Below are positions 6,796 through 7,911 of a DNA stretch of 7,911 nt, piece after piece. Within the stretch, counting starts at the first letter, position 1. Each line of letters begins with the position of its first letter. The position numbers and the translations under genes are program-made. This stretch comes from Lachnospiraceae bacterium UBA1729 (lineage in GTDB: Bacteria > Bacillota > Clostridia > Lachnospirales > Lachnospiraceae). The notes below the pieces were generated by a model. That model had not been told where the DNA came from. It saw only the letters and a list, made by a program, of their open reading frames with translations, and did no database searches. The stretch covers positions 1 to 7,911 of the forward strand of contig DCIJ01000082.1 in the NCBI GenBank assembly GCA_002315945.1, given 5' to 3'.

Positions 6796-6824
6796 TGGAA
6801 ATTTACCTGGTTTAGTGTTATCAT
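6796..6824 (+). promoter_or_regulatory. mraZ promoter with extended -10
   Basis: The -10 is TATCAT (6819-6824; one mismatch to TATAAT), preceded by TG at 6816-6817, giving an extended -10. A -35-like TGGAAA (6796-6801; 4 of 6) lies at the standard 17-bp spacing and directly abuts the last MraZ box, so MraZ bound there would compete with sigma contact. Predicted transcription start is about 6831, leaving a leader of roughly 100 nt. Confidence 0.7.
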
Positions 6825-6871
6825 TACATCAATGAAGGGTGGGGGAGAATTGCCCCAGTAGCACATTATTT

Positions 6872-6908
6872 GCCATAAGGGCACGCACGAAGAACGTGGC
6901 GTTGTGGC
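6872..6908 (+). other. Long hairpin in the mraZ 5' leader
   Basis: GCCATAAGGGCACG (6872-6885) pairs with CGTGGCGTTGTGGC (6895-6908) at 12 of 14 positions (one G-T wobble, two G-G mismatches) around a 9-nt loop CACGAAGAA. The loop repeats the CACG of the left arm, so CGTG (6895-6898) can pair with either CACG copy. The hairpin ends 5 nt before the ribosome site AGAGG (6914-6918). I do not recognise it as a known RNA family; it could affect mRNA stability or mraZ translation. Confidence 0.5.
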
Positions 6909-6929
6909 TTGTCAGAGGTTAGTTAGCGA

Positions 6930-7364
6930 ATGTTATTCATGGGAGAATACAATCACACATTGGACACGAAGGGTCGTGTGATAGTACCTGCCAAGTTCAG
7001 GGAACTCTTGGGTGAAACCTTTGTAGTTACCAAAGGACTTGATGGGTGTCTGTATGTATACCCAAACAGTGAATGGGAGAGCTACGTTGAAAAGCTGAAT
7101 GCTTTGCCTATGGCTAAAAAGGAATCAAGAACATTCAAACGATTCTTCATGTCAGGAGCTGCAGAGGTTGAGTGTGATAAGCAGGGAAGAATACTTCTTC
7201 CTAATTCACTTAGAGAATTTGCAGGACTTGAAAAGGATATTGTATTTATTGGCGTAGGAAACAGGGCAGAAATCTGGAGCACTGCAGCCTGGGAGGATAC
7301 ATCAGACTTTAATGATGTGGATTCCATTGCAGAGAGTCTGGATGAGTTGGGAATAAGCATCTAA
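6930..7364 (+). CDS. mraZ: Transcriptional regulator MraZ
   Basis: A 144-residue cytosolic/nucleoid DNA-binding protein, usual family length, first gene of the dcw cluster. It carries two SpoVT/AbrB-like swapped-hairpin halves: the first with MGEYNHTLDTKGRVIVPAKFRE (4-25; DxKGR with Arg 16), the second with ECDKQGRILLP (81-91; DxxGR with Arg 87) after RFFMSGAAE (71-79). MraZ forms ring-shaped oligomers that bind repeated boxes upstream of its own gene, and such boxes are present at 6748-6795. ATG 6930 is chosen; AGAGG (6914-6918) lies 11 nt before it, somewhat far. The in-frame ATG at 6939 would start exactly at MGEY and has no better ribosome site. rsmH begins 2 nt after the stop. Confidence 0.98.
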   Translation: MLFMGEYNHTLDTKGRVIVPAKFRELLGETFVVTKGLDGCLYVYPNSEWESYVEKLNALPMAKKESRTFKRFFMSGAAEVECDKQGRILLPNSLREFAGLEKDIVFIGVGNRAEIWSTAAWEDTSDFNDVDSIAESLDELGISI

Positions 7365-7366
7365 TT

Positions 7367-7911
7367 ATGGAATTTAAGCATATTTCGGTCCTTTTGGATG
7401 AATGCATTGAAAACTTAAACATTAAGCCTTGCGGAACATACGTGGATGGTACACTTGGCGGTGCCGGCCACAGTTCAAAGATTGTGGAACGATTAACAAC
7501 CGGAAGGCTTATAGGAATCGACAGAGACGATGCAGCCCTGGCTGCAGCCTCAGAAAGGCTTGGTGGATATGAGCATACCTTTATTGGTGTTCGAGGTAAT
7601 TACAGTGACATTTCTAGTATCTTACTGGAACAAGGAATAAAAGAAGTTGACGGCATCCTTCTTGACCTGGGGGTTTCCTCCTATCAGCTGGATACTCCGG
7701 ACAGAGGTTTTTCTTATTCTCAGAATGCACCTCTGGATATGAGAATGGACAGACGTCAGAGTCTTACTGCAAAAGAAATTGTAAATACCTATAGCGGACA
7801 GGAACTGACAAGAATATTCAGAGATTATGGCGAAGAAAGATTTGCGGCCAACATCTCAAAGCATATTCTGAAAAATCGTGAAGAAAAGACGATTGAAACT
7901 ACAGATGAACT
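7367..7911 (+). CDS. rsmH: 16S rRNA (cytosine(1402)-N4)-methyltransferase RsmH, 3' truncated by window end
   Basis: The first 181 residues of RsmH (formerly MraW), which methylates N4 of C1402 in the 16S rRNA decoding centre using SAM. It begins MEFKHISVLLDE, the normal family start. SAM-fold motifs are DGTLGGAGHS (27-36), GIDRD (50-54), LDLGVSS (99-105), PDRGFS (111-116) and PLDMRMD (122-128), followed by YGEERFAANISKHI (about 153-166). The full protein is usually near 310 residues, so a little over half is here, open to the last base. ATG 7367 lies 2 nt after the mraZ stop with only a weak, distant GGGA upstream, so translation is probably coupled to mraZ. No residue loss or frameshift is visible. 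Confidence 0.98.
   Translation, partial: MEFKHISVLLDECIENLNIKPCGTYVDGTLGGAGHSSKIVERLTTGRLIGIDRDDAALAAASERLGGYEHTFIGVRGNYSDISSILLEQGIKEVDGILLDLGVSSYQLDTPDRGFSYSQNAPLDMRMDRRQSLTAKEIVNTYSGQELTRIFRDYGEERFAANISKHILKNREEKTIETTDE

Noticed and set aside
6546..6884. Minus-strand open frame across the ABC-F/mraZ spacer
   Set aside because: It runs antisense through the terminator, the MraZ boxes and the promoter, has no family resemblance and no good ribosome site; the openness is chance.
6939..7364. Alternative mraZ start at the ATG of MGEY
   Set aside because: Possible, but most MraZ proteins carry one or two residues before MGEY and the upstream ATG 6930 is closer to the only purine-rich site AGAGG.

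Overview
This window looks like chromosomal core DNA from a low-to-moderate-GC anaerobic Firmicute, most likely a Clostridia member near Lachnospiraceae. The reasons are a cobalamin gene fused as cbiE-cbiT, a DUF4349-type lipoprotein, a DUF6323/DUF6179-like gene pair, strong GGAGG-type ribosome binding sites, and the start of a dcw (division and cell wall) cluster preceded by MraZ boxes. The genus cannot be fixed from the sequence alone. I see no insertion sequence, CRISPR array, tRNA, rRNA or clear foreign island.

Layout: (1) Positions 1-1760, plus strand: the 3' end of a coaBC-type coenzyme A gene, overlapped by 4 nt (ATGA) with a complete cbiET fusion of the anaerobic cobalamin pathway. 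(2) Positions 1723-2694, minus strand: a DUF4349-like lipoprotein convergent with cbiET; the two genes share their last 38 bp. (3) Positions 2695-2870: a 176-bp divergent spacer with a perfect 10-bp inverted repeat lying over a candidate extended -10 of the lipoprotein gene. (4) Positions 2871-6603, plus strand: a tight four-gene operon of a DUF6323-like protein, a DUF6179-like protein, a LacX/GalM-like aldose 1-epimerase family protein and an ABC-F ATPase. It is closed by a very strong intrinsic terminator at 6629-6672. (5) Positions 6673-6929: a regulatory region with a possible minus-strand terminator, a decanucleotide array of MraZ boxes, an extended -10 promoter and a roughly 100-nt leader carrying a long hairpin. 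(6) Positions 6930-7911, plus strand: mraZ followed 2 nt later by rsmH (mraW), which runs off the window end.

How the parts work together: MraZ is a transcription factor expected to bind the array at its own promoter, so the dcw segment is probably autoregulated and insulated from the operon upstream. The coaBC-cbiET pair joins two cofactor pathways through translational coupling. The least explained part is the DUF6323-DUF6179 pair, two soluble proteins of unknown function that are translationally coupled and share an operon with a sugar epimerase homologue and a ribosome-acting ABC-F protein. No clearly new defence or mobile system is visible. The most notable signals are regulatory: the spaced MraZ array, the mraZ leader hairpin, the convergent 3' overlap, and the palindrome at the lipoprotein promoter.
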